Assembly: GCF_001425835.1 (NCBI RefSeq)
Contig: NZ_LMDP01000002.1
Span: 838,828-902,827 of the forward strand
Reading direction: 5' to 3'
Origin: Afipia sp. Root123D2
GTDB lineage: Bacteria; Pseudomonadota; Alphaproteobacteria; Rhizobiales; Xanthobacteraceae
DNA: 64,000 nt
In this document: positions 56,257 through 64,000 of the stretch, piece after piece
Layout: the number at the start of each line of letters is the position of its first letter
How positions within the stretch are numbered: the first letter of the stretch is position 1
Notes under the pieces: model-generated
The model's database searches: none
Seen by the model: only the letters and a program-made list of their open reading frames with translations
Told to the model about the DNA's origin: nothing
Program-made: the position numbers and the translations under genes

Positions 56257-56583
56257 ATGCGAGCGATCGACATGGCGAAACGGACGGCGATCCTGACCTG
56301 TGCGCTGGTTTCCGGTGCAGTGGTCTCCGGTGCGCTGTCGGCGACGCCGGCCATGGCCGACTGGGTGCCGCCGTTCAAGGGCAACGACACCGGCGGCATC
56401 ATCGCCTATTCGCTCTACACCAGCGGCGCCGACGCCAAGGGAATGGCTGTCGATCACTGCGCGCGCTACGGCAAGGTGGTGAAACTGACCGGCGCCCAGG
56501 CGACCTACGGCGGCTACATCTCGTTCGCCTGCATATGGGTGCCGGAAGGCTCCTACGGGCGGCCGTTGCGCACCCGCTACTGA
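56257..56583 (+). CDS. small hypothetical exported protein (108 aa)
   Basis: 108 residues starting MRAIDMAKRTAILTCALVSG, with a hydrophobic stretch and cleavage near AMADW. The mature region includes PPFKGNDTGGIIAYSLYTSG and YGGYISFACIWVPEGSYGRP, with two cysteines. GGAG is seven bases upstream of the ATG at 56257. The last seven bases overlap the convergent thioesterase gene. Function unknown. Confidence 0.75.
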   Translation: MRAIDMAKRTAILTCALVSGAVVSGALSATPAMADWVPPFKGNDTGGIIAYSLYTSGADAKGMAVDHCARYGKVVKLTGAQATYGGYISFACIWVPEGSYGRPLRTRY

Positions 56584-56969
56584 GCCAACCGCCTCTCGAA
56601 CTCGGCGGCGTTGACGACGCCGCGACGATGGCTGCCATCGCCGATCTTGCGCTCGCCGTCCCACGCCTCCACCGCGAACATCACGCTACGTCCCTTGATT
56701 GCGGTGACGCGCGCAACCGCATGGACGGTGTGACCGACCGGCGTCGCGGCAAGATGCCGGATGTTGACCTCGGTGCCGACGCTGACATAGCCGTCCGGCA
56801 GATGCGGCGCGATCGTCGCGCCTGCCGCCCGCTCCATCAGCAGGATCATCATCGGCGTGGCGAACACCATCGGCATGTTCGGCACGAAATGCCCGACAGT
56901 GTGATCGGGCGCGACAACGACCGAGGCTTCCCCCGTCATACCGACCTTGACGTTTTCGAGCACGCTCAT
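56577..56969 (-). CDS. thioesterase (FlK-like hot-dog) family protein
   Basis: Hot-dog fold protein of 130 residues. The active-site region VPNMPMVFATPMMILLMERA contains the Thr and Glu typical of fluoroacetyl-CoA-thioesterase-like enzymes, and TEVNIRHLAATPVGHTVHAV carries the histidine. Such proteins hydrolyse small acyl-CoA thioesters; the actual substrate is unlikely to be fluoroacetyl-CoA in this context. ATG at 56969. Overlaps the convergent small exported-protein gene by seven bases. Confidence 0.85.
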   Translation of the reverse strand: MSVLENVKVGMTGEASVVVAPDHTVGHFVPNMPMVFATPMMILLMERAAGATIAPHLPDGYVSVGTEVNIRHLAATPVGHTVHAVARVTAIKGRSVMFAVEAWDGERKIGDGSHRRGVVNAAEFERRLAQ

Positions 56970-57002
56970 GGCCACCTCGCGAGATGAAGTCACCGGCATA
57001 CG

Positions 57003-57043
57003 CTTCATCCTGAGGAGCAAGCCGAATGATCGCGCCTCAGGTG
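57003..57043. repeat. fragment of the CATCCTGAGG repeat family
   Basis: TTCATCCTGAGGAGC and GCGCCTCAGGTGAGC form an imperfect inverted repeat, related in sequence to the longer element at 30171-30283. In the gap between the thioesterase and tautomerase genes. Confidence 0.55.
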
Positions 57044-57115
57044 AGCACCGTTAGAAACGTGTGGATGTTGCATCATGGCCAGCGACGGCGACAGGCCGTC
57101 GCGCCGGGAAATCCG

Positions 57116-57310
57116 TTATTTCTTCTGCCGCTCGACGAAGGTCTTGCCGCCCTTCATCTTGTTCGTGAGCGGTGCCTCATTGATCTGCACCACCACCGCT
57201 TCGGCATCGACGCCGAGATTCTTCACCAGCGCCTGGGTGATATCGAGCATCATGCCCTTCTTCTGTTCTTCGGTGCGGCCGGCCGCCAGATTGATCGTCA
57301 CTTCGGGCAT
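57116..57310 (-). CDS. 4-oxalocrotonate tautomerase family enzyme
   Basis: Tiny enzyme of 64 residues, MPEVTINLAAGRTEEQKKGM onward. After removal of Met, Pro1 becomes the catalytic base; the beta-alpha-beta fold and ALVKNLGVDAEAVVVQINEA fit the 4-OT subfamily, which forms hexamers. AGGAG lies six bases before the ATG at 57310. The adjacent hisS is 23 bases upstream on the same strand and may be cotranscribed. The substrate is unknown; promiscuous keto-enol tautomerase activity is expected. Confidence 0.92.
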   Translation of the reverse strand: MPEVTINLAAGRTEEQKKGMMLDITQALVKNLGVDAEAVVVQINEAPLTNKMKGGKTFVERQKK

Positions 57311-57333
57311 GTTTTGCTCCTGTATTTTTGGGT

Positions 57334-58911
57334 TTACATCCAGTTGATAGCATGCCGCGCCAGAACCTTGCGCACGGCTTCGACCAGTTCGCTTTCCTTC
57401 GCGGCGAACTGCGCCTGCGCCTGCTTCTCGCGATAATCGTCGCGGTCGCTCGACAGGTTCGCAATCTCGGCACCGAGGATCAGATCCTTGATCTGAATTT
57501 CGCCTTTCGCCTTCTCGTCACCGCCCTGAATGACGACGCATGGCGAGTTGCGGCGGTCGGCATATTTGAACTGGACGCCGAGATTGTTCTTCGGATTGCC
57601 GAGATAGAGTTCGGCGCGGATACCCGCATTGCGCAGCGTCGCGACGAACGTCTGGTACTGCGCGATCTCGTTGCGATCCATCACCACGACCACCACCGGA
57701 CCGAATTCGGGAGTCGTGTCGATCTTGCCGAGCATCGTCAGCGCGGCTTGCAGCCGCGACACACCGATGGAGAAGCCGGTCGCCGGCACCGGCTCGCCAC
57801 GAAAGCGCGAGACAAGGCCATCATAACGCCCGCCGCCGCCGACCGAGCCGAACCGCACCGGGCGGCCCTTCTCGTCCTTCGTTTCGAGCAGCAATTCCAC
57901 TTCGTAGACCGGGCCGGTGTAATATTCGAGGCCGCGCACGACGGAGGGGTCGATTAGAATACGTTTGCTGCCATAGCCGCCTGAATATGCAAGGTCAGAA
58001 ATGGCTTCGAGTTCATCGATTGCGTTTGAGCATTCGGGGAAGTGCCCTCGAAAAACCTTCAGGGTCTCGCGATTCGTGAAAGCAAGTGACGCTCCTTCCA
58101 GCAGAGAGTCTTCTTGCTCCCAATGTTGCAACGACTTCACATCAACTAGTTGAGGCTTGGAACCAAGTAACGTCAGAACACCATGGATTTGCTCCGCGTT
58201 CAGCCCCGCCCCCTTCGTGAAGTCGCCACTTTCATCTTTGCGGCCGTCGCCGAGAAGTTGTGTGACGCCTTCCACGCCGAGACGATCCAGCTTGTCGATC
58301 GCGCGCAGCACGGTAAGCCGCTTGCCGGCATTGTCGTCGCCGCCAAGGCCGATGCTTTCCATCACACCATCGAGCACCTTGCGGTTATTGACCTTCACCA
58401 CATAGGAGCCGCGCGGAATGCCGAGCGCTTCCATGGTGTCGGCCGCCATCATGCACATCTCGGCATCTGCGGCGGGCGACGCACTGCCGACCGTATCGGC
58501 ATCGAACTGCATGAACTGGCGGAAGCGCCCCGGCCCCGGCTTCTCGTTGCGATAGACGTAGCCATGGCGATAGCTGCGATAGGGCTTCGGCAGGGTATCG
58601 AAATTCTCCGCGACGTAGCGCGCCAGCGGCGCGGTCAGGTCGTAGCGCAGCGAGATCCACTGCTCATCGTCGTCCTGGAATGAGAACACACCTTCGTTGG
58701 GCCGGTCCTGATCGGGCAGGAACTTGCCGAGCGCATCGGTGTATTCCATCGCCGGGGTCTCGACCGGCTCAAAGCCGTAGCGCTCATAGACGGCGCGGAT
58801 TTTCTCGACCATCTGCCGCGTCGCCGCGATTTCGGCGGGCGTGCGGTCGACCAGCCCGCGCGGCAAGCGGGCGCGGAGTTTCTGCGGCTTTTTCGGTTTC
58901 TTGTCGGACAT
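57334..58911 (-). CDS. hisS: histidyl-tRNA synthetase
   Basis: Class II aminoacyl-tRNA synthetase, 525 residues. Motif 1 lies around [18 protein letters not shown], motif 2 in [20 protein letters not shown], and the His-specific loops [14 protein letters not shown] and [13 protein letters not shown] are present, followed by the C-terminal anticodon-binding domain. About residues 237-317 (58200-57961) form an insertion-like segment whose DNA is near 50% GC against about 73% just beyond it, with many codons rare elsewhere here (TCA, CTT, CTA, CGA). Alphaproteobacterial HisRS is known to be divergent and to recognise a tRNA-His lacking G-1. Downstream tautomerase is close. Confidence 0.95.
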   Translation of the reverse strand: MSDKKPKKPQKLRARLPRGLVDRTPAEIAATRQMVEKIRAVYERYGFEPVETPAMEYTDALGKFLPDQDRPNEGVFSFQDDDEQWISLRYDLTAPLARYVAENFDTLPKPYRSYRHGYVYRNEKPGPGRFRQFMQFDADTVGSASPAADAEMCMMAADTMEALGIPRGSYVVKVNNRKVLDGVMESIGLGGDDNAGKRLTVLRAIDKLDRLGVEGVTQLLGDGRKDESGDFTKGAGLNAEQIHGVLTLLGSKPQLVDVKSLQHWEQEDSLLEGASLAFTNRETLKVFRGHFPECSNAIDELEAISDLAYSGGYGSKRILIDPSVVRGLEYYTGPVYEVELLLETKDEKGRPVRFGSVGGGGRYDGLVSRFRGEPVPATGFSIGVSRLQAALTMLGKIDTTPEFGPVVVVVMDRNEIAQYQTFVATLRNAGIRAELYLGNPKNNLGVQFKYADRRNSPCVVIQGGDEKAKGEIQIKDLILGAEIANLSSDRDDYREKQAQAQFAAKESELVEAVRKVLARHAINWM

Positions 58912-59003
58912 GGGCTCGTGCTGTTTTTATAAGTCAAAGTTGACTTACAAAGTCGACACCGAGTTACCAGCCACGAGGAACTGCGGCAAGCGTTCCCGTT
59001 CGA

Positions 59004-59092
59004 TGTCATGGCCGGGCTTGTCCCGGCCATCCCGATAGGGCGGGCAGGGTGCTTTCCTAAGCGGGATGCCCGGCACGAGGCCGGGCATGACA
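59004..59092. repeat. REP-like double hairpin, type 1, copy b
   Basis: Hairpins 59008-59030 (ATGGCCGGG, CTTGT, CCCGGCCAT) and 59066-59088 (ATGCCCGGC, ACGAG, GCCGGGCAT), with the linker GGGCGGGCAGGGTGC ... CTAAGCG. Compared with copy a at 15501-15590, base changes in the stems occur in complementary pairs. Between hisS and tadG-like genes. Confidence 0.85.
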
Positions 59093-59108
59093 GCCGAAAC
59101 ACATGGCT

Positions 59109-60758
59109 TTAGTTCACCAGCACCGCCCCATCACACCGCACGCCGGTCACCCAGACATCCGCCTGCCCGAGTCCGACGCCGAGCGTCTGCAGCACGCTGG
59201 CGAGCGGCGCATCCACCGAATGGGTCGCGCCGCCGATGATCGAGAGAACCAGCGGCGCGAGGCCGGGCACCGGCAGCCCGAGCGGGCCAAGCTGGACAGC
59301 GAGTTGCAAATCGCCAAGCAGGCTCGCCGTGAGCGACGACGTGAACGACGTGGTGTTCACAGTCTTCTTCGTCTGCGCCTGAATATCCGGATAGCTGAAC
59401 GTCACCGGCGTCGGCGCGGTGTTGGCCATCGTCGCGTGCGCCCTCCCCGTCACCTGCACCGCGCCGAGATCGACAAGCTTCGCCGCAGGCGGATTGGGTT
59501 TGGTGGAAAAGTTGTTGAGGTCGGCGGTGGACACCTTGCCGATCCACGCATCGACGATGCCCGGCGACACGCCGAGCCGCACCGACGAGGTGCTGACATC
59601 GGGATAGCCGCAAGCGACCGCATCGAGTGTCGCGGTGCCCGCGGCGATCTCGACATAGACCGGTAGATTGACCACCGACACCGTGCCGCTGCCGATCAAC
59701 TTGACTTGCAGGAGTATGCGGGTCTGCGCGGTGTGCACGCTGGCGCCCTGCGTCCCCACCGTGACCCAGTTCGTGCCGACCGGCCGTTCGCCGACCGTCG
59801 CCGTCAACGTCACCGCCGCGATGCCCGGCAGACCGAGATTGACCGTCGCCGCGATCTGGTGCGCACCGTTGGCGATCTGCCCGGCCGCCGACAACAGATC
59901 GAGCGCCGACACCGTGACCGCCGCTTTCGGCTTTTGCCCGACGGGAAGCGTGCCGTACGGTCCCGCACCGAACAGCGAACTCAGGGCGATCTTTGTCGTC
60001 AATCCCGCCAGCGCCAGCGAGATATTCGACAACGCCGCCGTCGCCGCGCTGTTTCCGCCTGAGGCAGTTTGCAGCGCCGCGATCACATCGGTGAGTTTGA
60101 GGTTTGAATCGAGCAGCGCATCGTAGGTGACTCCGGTCAGATTCGCCCGCGTCGCCAGCGCCGACAGAAAATCGAACATGTCGATCTTCGCATCGAGCAG
60201 CGCCTGATAATCCATCGCCGACAGCGACAGCGAGGTGCCGAGCAGCCCGCCGAGCAGCGCGTTCAACAGTCCGCCATTCAGCGAGGCCAGCCGCGAGCCG
60301 ATCGCGAAACTCGCCATCTGCGTGGTCGCGGCAATCGCGGAGGCGTGAACATCGAAGCTTGGCGAACCGGTCAGCACCTTGCCGAAATACAGCGGTGTTC
60401 TGGTCTTCAGGGTGACGCGGACGGCGTTCGATGGTGTGGCCGACGGCGTGAAACGCTGCGGCGGCGATAGCGCGCCGTCGGCCACATAGAGGCCGGGCTC
60501 GACAGCCACGAGCGAGTCCGGCGGGTAGTTGTTTTTGGCGACAGTCGCAGCGGCCGCGCGCGCGGCGTGGGACAGATCGCTCGCCGCGACGATGGCGGCG
60601 AGATCGGCCGTGCTCTGGGTCCGGCGCTTGTCGGCAAAGACGGTGCCGATATCGACGCCGAATGCCGCCATCCCGACCACAAGCAACATGCCGCCGGCAG
60701 CCATGATCGCGACGTTGCCGCGCTGATCGGAGATGAAACGATGAAGTATCCCCCGCAT
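59109..60758 (-). CDS. TadG-like protein (Flp pilus assembly family)
   Basis: 549-residue protein anchored by an N-terminal helix: RFISDQRGNVAIMAAGGMLL, then VVGMAAFGVDIGTVFADKRR, the TadG/TadE-type prepilin-like start. The large remainder is Ala/Thr/Ser/Val-rich and predicted beta-structured, without the von Willebrand A-domain (DxSxS) of full TadG proteins. GGGAGG lies before the ATG at 60758. A same-length open frame in another phase (59131-60774) is a shadow. It follows a TadE-like gene by 12 bases; no tadABC or flp genes are in the window. Confidence 0.82.
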   Translation of the reverse strand: MRGILHRFISDQRGNVAIMAAGGMLLVVGMAAFGVDIGTVFADKRRTQSTADLAAIVAASDLSHAARAAAATVAKNNYPPDSLVAVEPGLYVADGALSPPQRFTPSATPSNAVRVTLKTRTPLYFGKVLTGSPSFDVHASAIAATTQMASFAIGSRLASLNGGLLNALLGGLLGTSLSLSAMDYQALLDAKIDMFDFLSALATRANLTGVTYDALLDSNLKLTDVIAALQTASGGNSAATAALSNISLALAGLTTKIALSSLFGAGPYGTLPVGQKPKAAVTVSALDLLSAAGQIANGAHQIAATVNLGLPGIAAVTLTATVGERPVGTNWVTVGTQGASVHTAQTRILLQVKLIGSGTVSVVNLPVYVEIAAGTATLDAVACGYPDVSTSSVRLGVSPGIVDAWIGKVSTADLNNFSTKPNPPAAKLVDLGAVQVTGRAHATMANTAPTPVTFSYPDIQAQTKKTVNTTSFTSSLTASLLGDLQLAVQLGPLGLPVPGLAPLVLSIIGGATHSVDAPLASVLQTLGVGLGQADVWVTGVRCDGAVLVN

Positions 60759-60770
60759 GGCAGCCTCCCA

Positions 60771-61211
60771 TCAATATCCGCCACGCGGAATCGCGGCGGC
60801 GCGCACGACTGTCGAAGGCGGTGACGGCACGAACGACGGCAGTGAATAGATGAACATGCCGGAGGCGTCGTAACGCACCGTCACCGTGAACACGTTCGCG
60901 TCCGACGCCGATGTCGCGGCATTGATCGCAAGGTGCGACGGATCGATCAGCGCATAGGAGCCGGCGTTGGCGGTGACGTAACTGTTCGCCGGTGCGCTGC
61001 GCTCGGTTTCGCTCAGGCCCGCGACCGAGGCACGCGCCGCTTCGGCGGCAAGTTGCTGCACGCCGTGGACCACTGCGAGATACGATCCGAACACGACGAT
61101 GCCGAACATGATCGCGAGAAACGCCGGCAGGATCAGTGCGAATTCAACCGCTGCCGCGCCGCTGCGCGCGCGACGAAACCACTGAACCAAGGTTGGGAGA
61201 GAGCCAGTCAT
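60771..61211 (-). CDS. TadE-like pilus-assembly pseudopilin
   Basis: 146 residues. MTGSLPTLVQWFRRARSGAA leads into a TadE motif AAVEFALILPAFLAIMFGIV, with Glu at the position conserved for prepilin-peptidase processing. A Cys-free soluble domain follows, ending VVRAAAIPRGGY. Start at 61211. It is the first gene of a pair with the TadG-like protein; together they may form part of a Flp-type surface structure encoded elsewhere. Divergent from the aminotransferase across an AT-rich spacer. Confidence 0.85.
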   Translation of the reverse strand: MTGSLPTLVQWFRRARSGAAAVEFALILPAFLAIMFGIVVFGSYLAVVHGVQQLAAEAARASVAGLSETERSAPANSYVTANAGSYALIDPSHLAINAATSASDANVFTVTVRYDASGMFIYSLPSFVPSPPSTVVRAAAIPRGGY

Positions 61212-61396
61212 GAGCGCATTTGCGCACACAACCTTTAAGAGCAAATAAATCAGATACACTACTAATGGTAGTATATCTATACGACCGCCTTCGCAGTTTC
61301 ACTTACCGGCGACCGGCGGCAGCTATGCGTTTCGATCTGCATGCGAAACTGATAGGCTGGCTGCGCCCACAGCTACTTTGCCGGAAGGAAACCACC
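61212..61396. promoter_or_regulatory. AT-rich divergent promoter region
   Basis: Between tadE-like (minus) and the aminotransferase (plus). Bases 61235-61285 are markedly AT-rich (AAATAAATCAGATACACT, GTAGTATATCTATACG) in an otherwise GC-rich neighbourhood. ACTAC and GTAGT around 61259-61273 form a small inverted repeat. Likely holds promoters for both sides, exact elements not assigned. Confidence 0.45.
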
Positions 61397-62740
61397 TTGA
61401 ACATTCAGCACCCCCGTCCGCCCGTCGCCTCGCCGAACGATCTTGCCGCCTACTGGATGCCGTTCACCGCCAATCGCTCGTTCAAGCGTGCTCCGCGCAT
61501 GCTCGCCGGCGCCGATGGCATGCACTACATCACGACGGACGGCCGCAAGATTCTCGATGGCGCATCGGGCATGTGGTGCACTAACGCCGGCCACAACCGC
61601 GCGCCGATCGTCGATGCGATCCAGAAGCAGGCCGCGACCATCGACTACGCGCCGCCGTTCCAGTTCGGCCATCCGAAGGCGTTCGAACTGGCGAGCCGCA
61701 TCGCCGCGCTGGCGCCGAAGGGCCTCGATCACGTGTTCTTCTGCAACTCCGGTTCGGAGGCGGTCGACACCGCGCTGAAGATCGCGCTCGCCTATCACAA
61801 CGGTCGCGGCGACGCCGGACGGACCCGGCTGATCGGCCGCGAGCGCGGCTATCACGGCGTCGGCTTCGGCGGCATTTCCGTTGGCGGCATGGTCAACAAC
61901 CGCAAGATGTTCGGTTCGCTGCTCACCGGCGTCGATCACCTGCCGACCACCTACGATCGCGAGAAAATGGCGTTCTCCAAGGGCGAGCCGGAATGGGGCG
62001 CGCATCTCGCCGATGAACTCGAGCGTATCGTCGGCCTCCACGGTCCGGGCACCATCGCCGCCGTGATCGTCGAGCCGATGGCCGGTTCGACCGGCGTGAT
62101 CGTGACGCCGAAGGGCTACCTGCAAAAGCTGCGCGCGATCTGCGACAAGCACGGCATCCTGCTGATCTTCGACGAAGTCATCACCGGTTTTGGCCGTCTC
62201 GGTTACGCCTTCGCTGCCGAGCGTTACGGCGTGACGCCGGATATGATCACGTTCGCCAAGGGCGTCACCAACGGCGCTGTGCCGATGGGCGGCGTGCTGG
62301 TGCGCGACGAGGTCCACGACTCCTTCATGAAGGGTCCGGACAACGCCGTCGAACTGTTCCACGGCTACACCTATTCGGCACATCCGCTGGCCTGCGCCGC
62401 CGGCATCGCCACCCTCGACGTCTACCGCGAGGAAGGCCTGTTCGAGCGCGCCCGCACGCTGGAACCGAAATGGGCCGATGCGGTGATGGACCTGCGCAAG
62501 GAACCGAATGTCGTCGACATCCGCACTGTCGGCCTCGTCGTTGGCATCGATCTTTCGCCGAACAAGGACGGGCCGGGCGCGCGCGGCTACGCAGCGCTCG
62601 ATAGCGCCTTCCATGACCACGACGTCATGATCCGCGTCGCCGGCGACGCCGTCTGCCTGACCCCGCCCTTGATCGTCAGCGAAAGCCAGATCGGCGAGAT
62701 GATCGACAAGGTCGCCAAGGTGATCCGCGCGGTGGCGTAA
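61397..62740 (+). CDS. omega-amino-acid:pyruvate aminotransferase (class III PLP)
   Basis: PLP-dependent aminotransferase of 447 residues using beta-alanine or similar omega-amino acids with pyruvate. Starts at TTG (61397), backed by GGAAGG at good spacing; an ATG at 61325 would add 24 residues that do not resemble the family. Motifs: AAYWMPFTANRSFKRAPRML, cofactor phosphate site NSGSEAVDTALKIAL, LIFDEVITGFGRLG and the PLP lysine in ITFAKGVTNGAVPMGGV. Family substrates vary (beta-alanine, GABA, phenylethylamine). Monocistronic, followed by a double hairpin. Confidence 0.93.
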   Translation: MNIQHPRPPVASPNDLAAYWMPFTANRSFKRAPRMLAGADGMHYITTDGRKILDGASGMWCTNAGHNRAPIVDAIQKQAATIDYAPPFQFGHPKAFELASRIAALAPKGLDHVFFCNSGSEAVDTALKIALAYHNGRGDAGRTRLIGRERGYHGVGFGGISVGGMVNNRKMFGSLLTGVDHLPTTYDREKMAFSKGEPEWGAHLADELERIVGLHGPGTIAAVIVEPMAGSTGVIVTPKGYLQKLRAICDKHGILLIFDEVITGFGRLGYAFAAERYGVTPDMITFAKGVTNGAVPMGGVLVRDEVHDSFMKGPDNAVELFHGYTYSAHPLACAAGIATLDVYREEGLFERARTLEPKWADAVMDLRKEPNVVDIRTVGLVVGIDLSPNKDGPGARGYAALDSAFHDHDVMIRVAGDAVCLTPPLIVSESQIGEMIDKVAKVIRAVA

Positions 62741-62765
62741 GCTGCTGGCGCCCGATGCGAAACTG

Positions 62766-62873
62766 TCATGCGCGGGCTTGACCCGCGCATCCATCTTCTT
62801 CCATGGCAAAAGCCGGGATGGATTGCCGGGTCAAGCCCGGCAATGACACATCGGGGATAAATGACACATCGGG
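62766..62873. repeat. REP-like double hairpin, type 2, copy D, plus short direct repeat
   Basis: Hairpins 62768-62790 (ATGCGCGGG, CTTGA, CCCGCGCAT) and 62822-62844 (ATTGCCGGG, TCAAG, CCCGGCAAT), with ATCCATC and GATGGAT linkers. Immediately after, AATGACACATCGGG occurs twice (62842-62855 and 62860-62873), a small tandem duplication of the element's end. Confidence 0.82.
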
Positions 62874-62960
62874 ATAGTTGCAACACCGGGAAACACCAGC
62901 TTTCGCCCCGAATCAGCGTTTGATGCTAGTCTGTTCGCCTCCTGGGGCTGGACTGACTGG

Positions 62961-64000
62961 ATGATTCGGATATCGACGATTTTCATCGCCATCTGCATGG
63001 TGCTGATCGCAGCTTCGCTCGGTCTCATCCTTTATTCAGTGGCGGGATGGAGCGTCCAGGAATCGGGGCTGGTCGCGCTGGCCGCGCTGACCTTCCTGAT
63101 CCTCTACAACGCGGTGTCGCTGCGGATGCGCGACCGCGCCAATGTCGGCAACCAGATCGCCGATCTGTCGCGCGGCACCACTGATCTCGCCCGTCAGATT
63201 TCCGAATACGGACGCCGCCTCGCGGCGATCGAAACCCGGGTTGCCGCTGTCACCGAGTCGGGCAGTGCGGACCGGCTGCGGACCATCACCGGCGAAATCG
63301 GCGAACTCGGCATGCTGGTGAAACATCTCGCCGACCAGGTCGCATCACAGGGAGAATTGCTGTCCGGCGCGGCCCGCCAAGAGCGGTACGACGATGCCGA
63401 TCATGTTCATGCAACTAATGTGGCCGTTCCGCGGCACGCCGAAATGCCGGCCGAACCGCAGCCCGTACGCTCACAGCCCGTCCCATCGCCCGCGATCAAC
63501 GACGCCGAAATCGTTTCCGCGGTGAGGAACGCGATCGCGGCCAACCGCATCGACCTTTATCTCCAACCGATGGTGACGCTGCCCCAGCGCAAGGTGCGCT
63601 TCTACGAGGCGGTGTCGCGGCTGCGCGACGACAACGACCAGCTTCTGCCCGCTGCCGACTTTATCGGTCCCGCCGAATCCGCCGGGTTGATGGGACAGAT
63701 CGACTACATGGTGCTGTTCCGCTGCGTGCAGGTGCTGCGACGACTGATGGTACGCAGCAAGGACGTCGGCGTGTTCTGCAACATCTCGGCGGCGACGCTC
63801 GGCAATGCCGAGGTGTTCGCGCAATGCCTCGACTTCCTCGAAACCAATCGCGTGCTGGCGCCGTCGCTGGTGCTCGAGTTCAAGCAGGACACCTTCCGCC
63901 ATCTCGGCCCGCTGCAGAGCGAGCATCTCGGCAAATTGGCGCGGCTCGGCTATCGCTTCTCGATCGACAATGTCAGCGACCTGCGGATCGACGGCCGCGA
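62961..64000 (+). CDS. TipF-like membrane protein with degenerate EAL domain, 3' truncated
   Basis: Runs off the right edge after 346 residues. Two N-terminal helices (about 5-28 and 35-53), a coiled-coil-like stretch (58-133), a Pro-rich linker, then an EAL-fold domain from about 183. Sites differ from active phosphodiesterases: EAV at 216-218 in place of EAL, NIS at 274, LEF at 304-306, and IDN in place of the DDF motif at 335-337. Layout and degeneracy match Caulobacter TipF, a c-di-GMP-binding flagellar assembly factor; catalysis is unlikely. No flagellar genes are visible. ATG at 62961 with no strong Shine-Dalgarno. Confidence 0.8.
   Translation, partial: MIRISTIFIAICMVLIAASLGLILYSVAGWSVQESGLVALAALTFLILYNAVSLRMRDRANVGNQIADLSRGTTDLARQISEYGRRLAAIETRVAAVTESGSADRLRTITGEIGELGMLVKHLADQVASQGELLSGAARQERYDDADHVHATNVAVPRHAEMPAEPQPVRSQPVPSPAINDAEIVSAVRNAIAANRIDLYLQPMVTLPQRKVRFYEAVSRLRDDNDQLLPAADFIGPAESAGLMGQIDYMVLFRCVQVLRRLMVRSKDVGVFCNISAATLGNAEVFAQCLDFLETNRVLAPSLVLEFKQDTFRHLGPLQSEHLGKLARLGYRFSIDNVSDLRIDGR

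Noticed and set aside
59131-60774. 547-codon frame parallel to the TadG-like gene
   Set aside because: Same strand, different phase; lacks a signal anchor and is rich in Arg, Gly and Asp as expected for a GC-rich shadow.

Overview
This is a 64 kb, high-GC (roughly 63-65% by eye), gene-dense chromosomal window from an alphaproteobacterium, most likely of the Bradyrhizobium/Rhodopseudomonas/Nitrobacter/Afipia group (Nitrobacteraceae). The evidence is the gene content (DUF992 exported proteins, a petP/petR-like regulator pair, uvrC-pgsA-moaD-moaE order, ubiK next to lgt, a TipF-like degenerate EAL protein, an UvrB with long extensions), a CtrA-type box, and many intergenic REP-like double hairpins of a kind familiar from these genomes. 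There are no rRNA or tRNA genes that I recognise, no phage, IS element, CRISPR array or defence island. It reads as ordinary core chromosome with a few accessory patches.

Layout. 1-4.3 kb: 3' part of an FMN L-lactate dehydrogenase, then on the minus strand a small exported protein, aroE, and an XRE-regulator/SulP-transporter pair. 4.4-10.1 kb (minus): EF-G-like GTPase, NmrA-type reductase, two DUF992 exported paralogues and an aspartate aminotransferase. 10.4-17.6 kb: GT87 membrane glycosyltransferase, glutathione transferases, two micro-proteins, DUF486 protein, PlsC-type acyltransferase, aldo/keto reductase, Cys-rich CWC protein, SemiSWEET. 17.8-24.5 kb: a frameshifted DUF4394 gene, uvrB, a membrane-protein/HlyD pair, a histone-tail-like protein, CsaA. 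24.5-30.2 kb is the most accessory part: small hydrophilic protein, two NTF2-like proteins, His-rich and other exported proteins, tandem MaoC hydratases, DUF4282.

30.3-39.6 kb is translation and envelope housekeeping: ychF, pth, rplY (minus); HD-GYP protein; ubiK divergent from the overlapping lgt-midA-pgeF operon; a lipoprotein; prs. 40-47.2 kb: YbjN protein, proC, a three-gene MarR/OmpR/EnvZ-like regulatory operon, ilvE, MATE exporter. 47.4-52.3 kb is a minus-strand run uvrC-pgsA-moaD-moaE-prmB-deaminase. 52.6-61.2 kb: Omp25-like beta-barrel, cold-shock protein, rlmJ, RNase T2, small exported proteins, thioesterase, tautomerase, hisS, TadG/TadE. 61.4-64 kb: a TTG-initiated omega-aminotransferase and a TipF-like protein cut by the window end.

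I found no convincing undescribed multi-gene system. The items most worth a second look are the single-base frameshift in the DUF4394 gene, REP-like double hairpins with compensatory base changes, a perfect 16-bp inverted repeat at 24771-24805, a low-GC segment inside hisS, the DUF992 duplication with a His-rich tail, a CtrA box upstream of the Omp25-like gene, and the degenerate EAL protein at the right edge.
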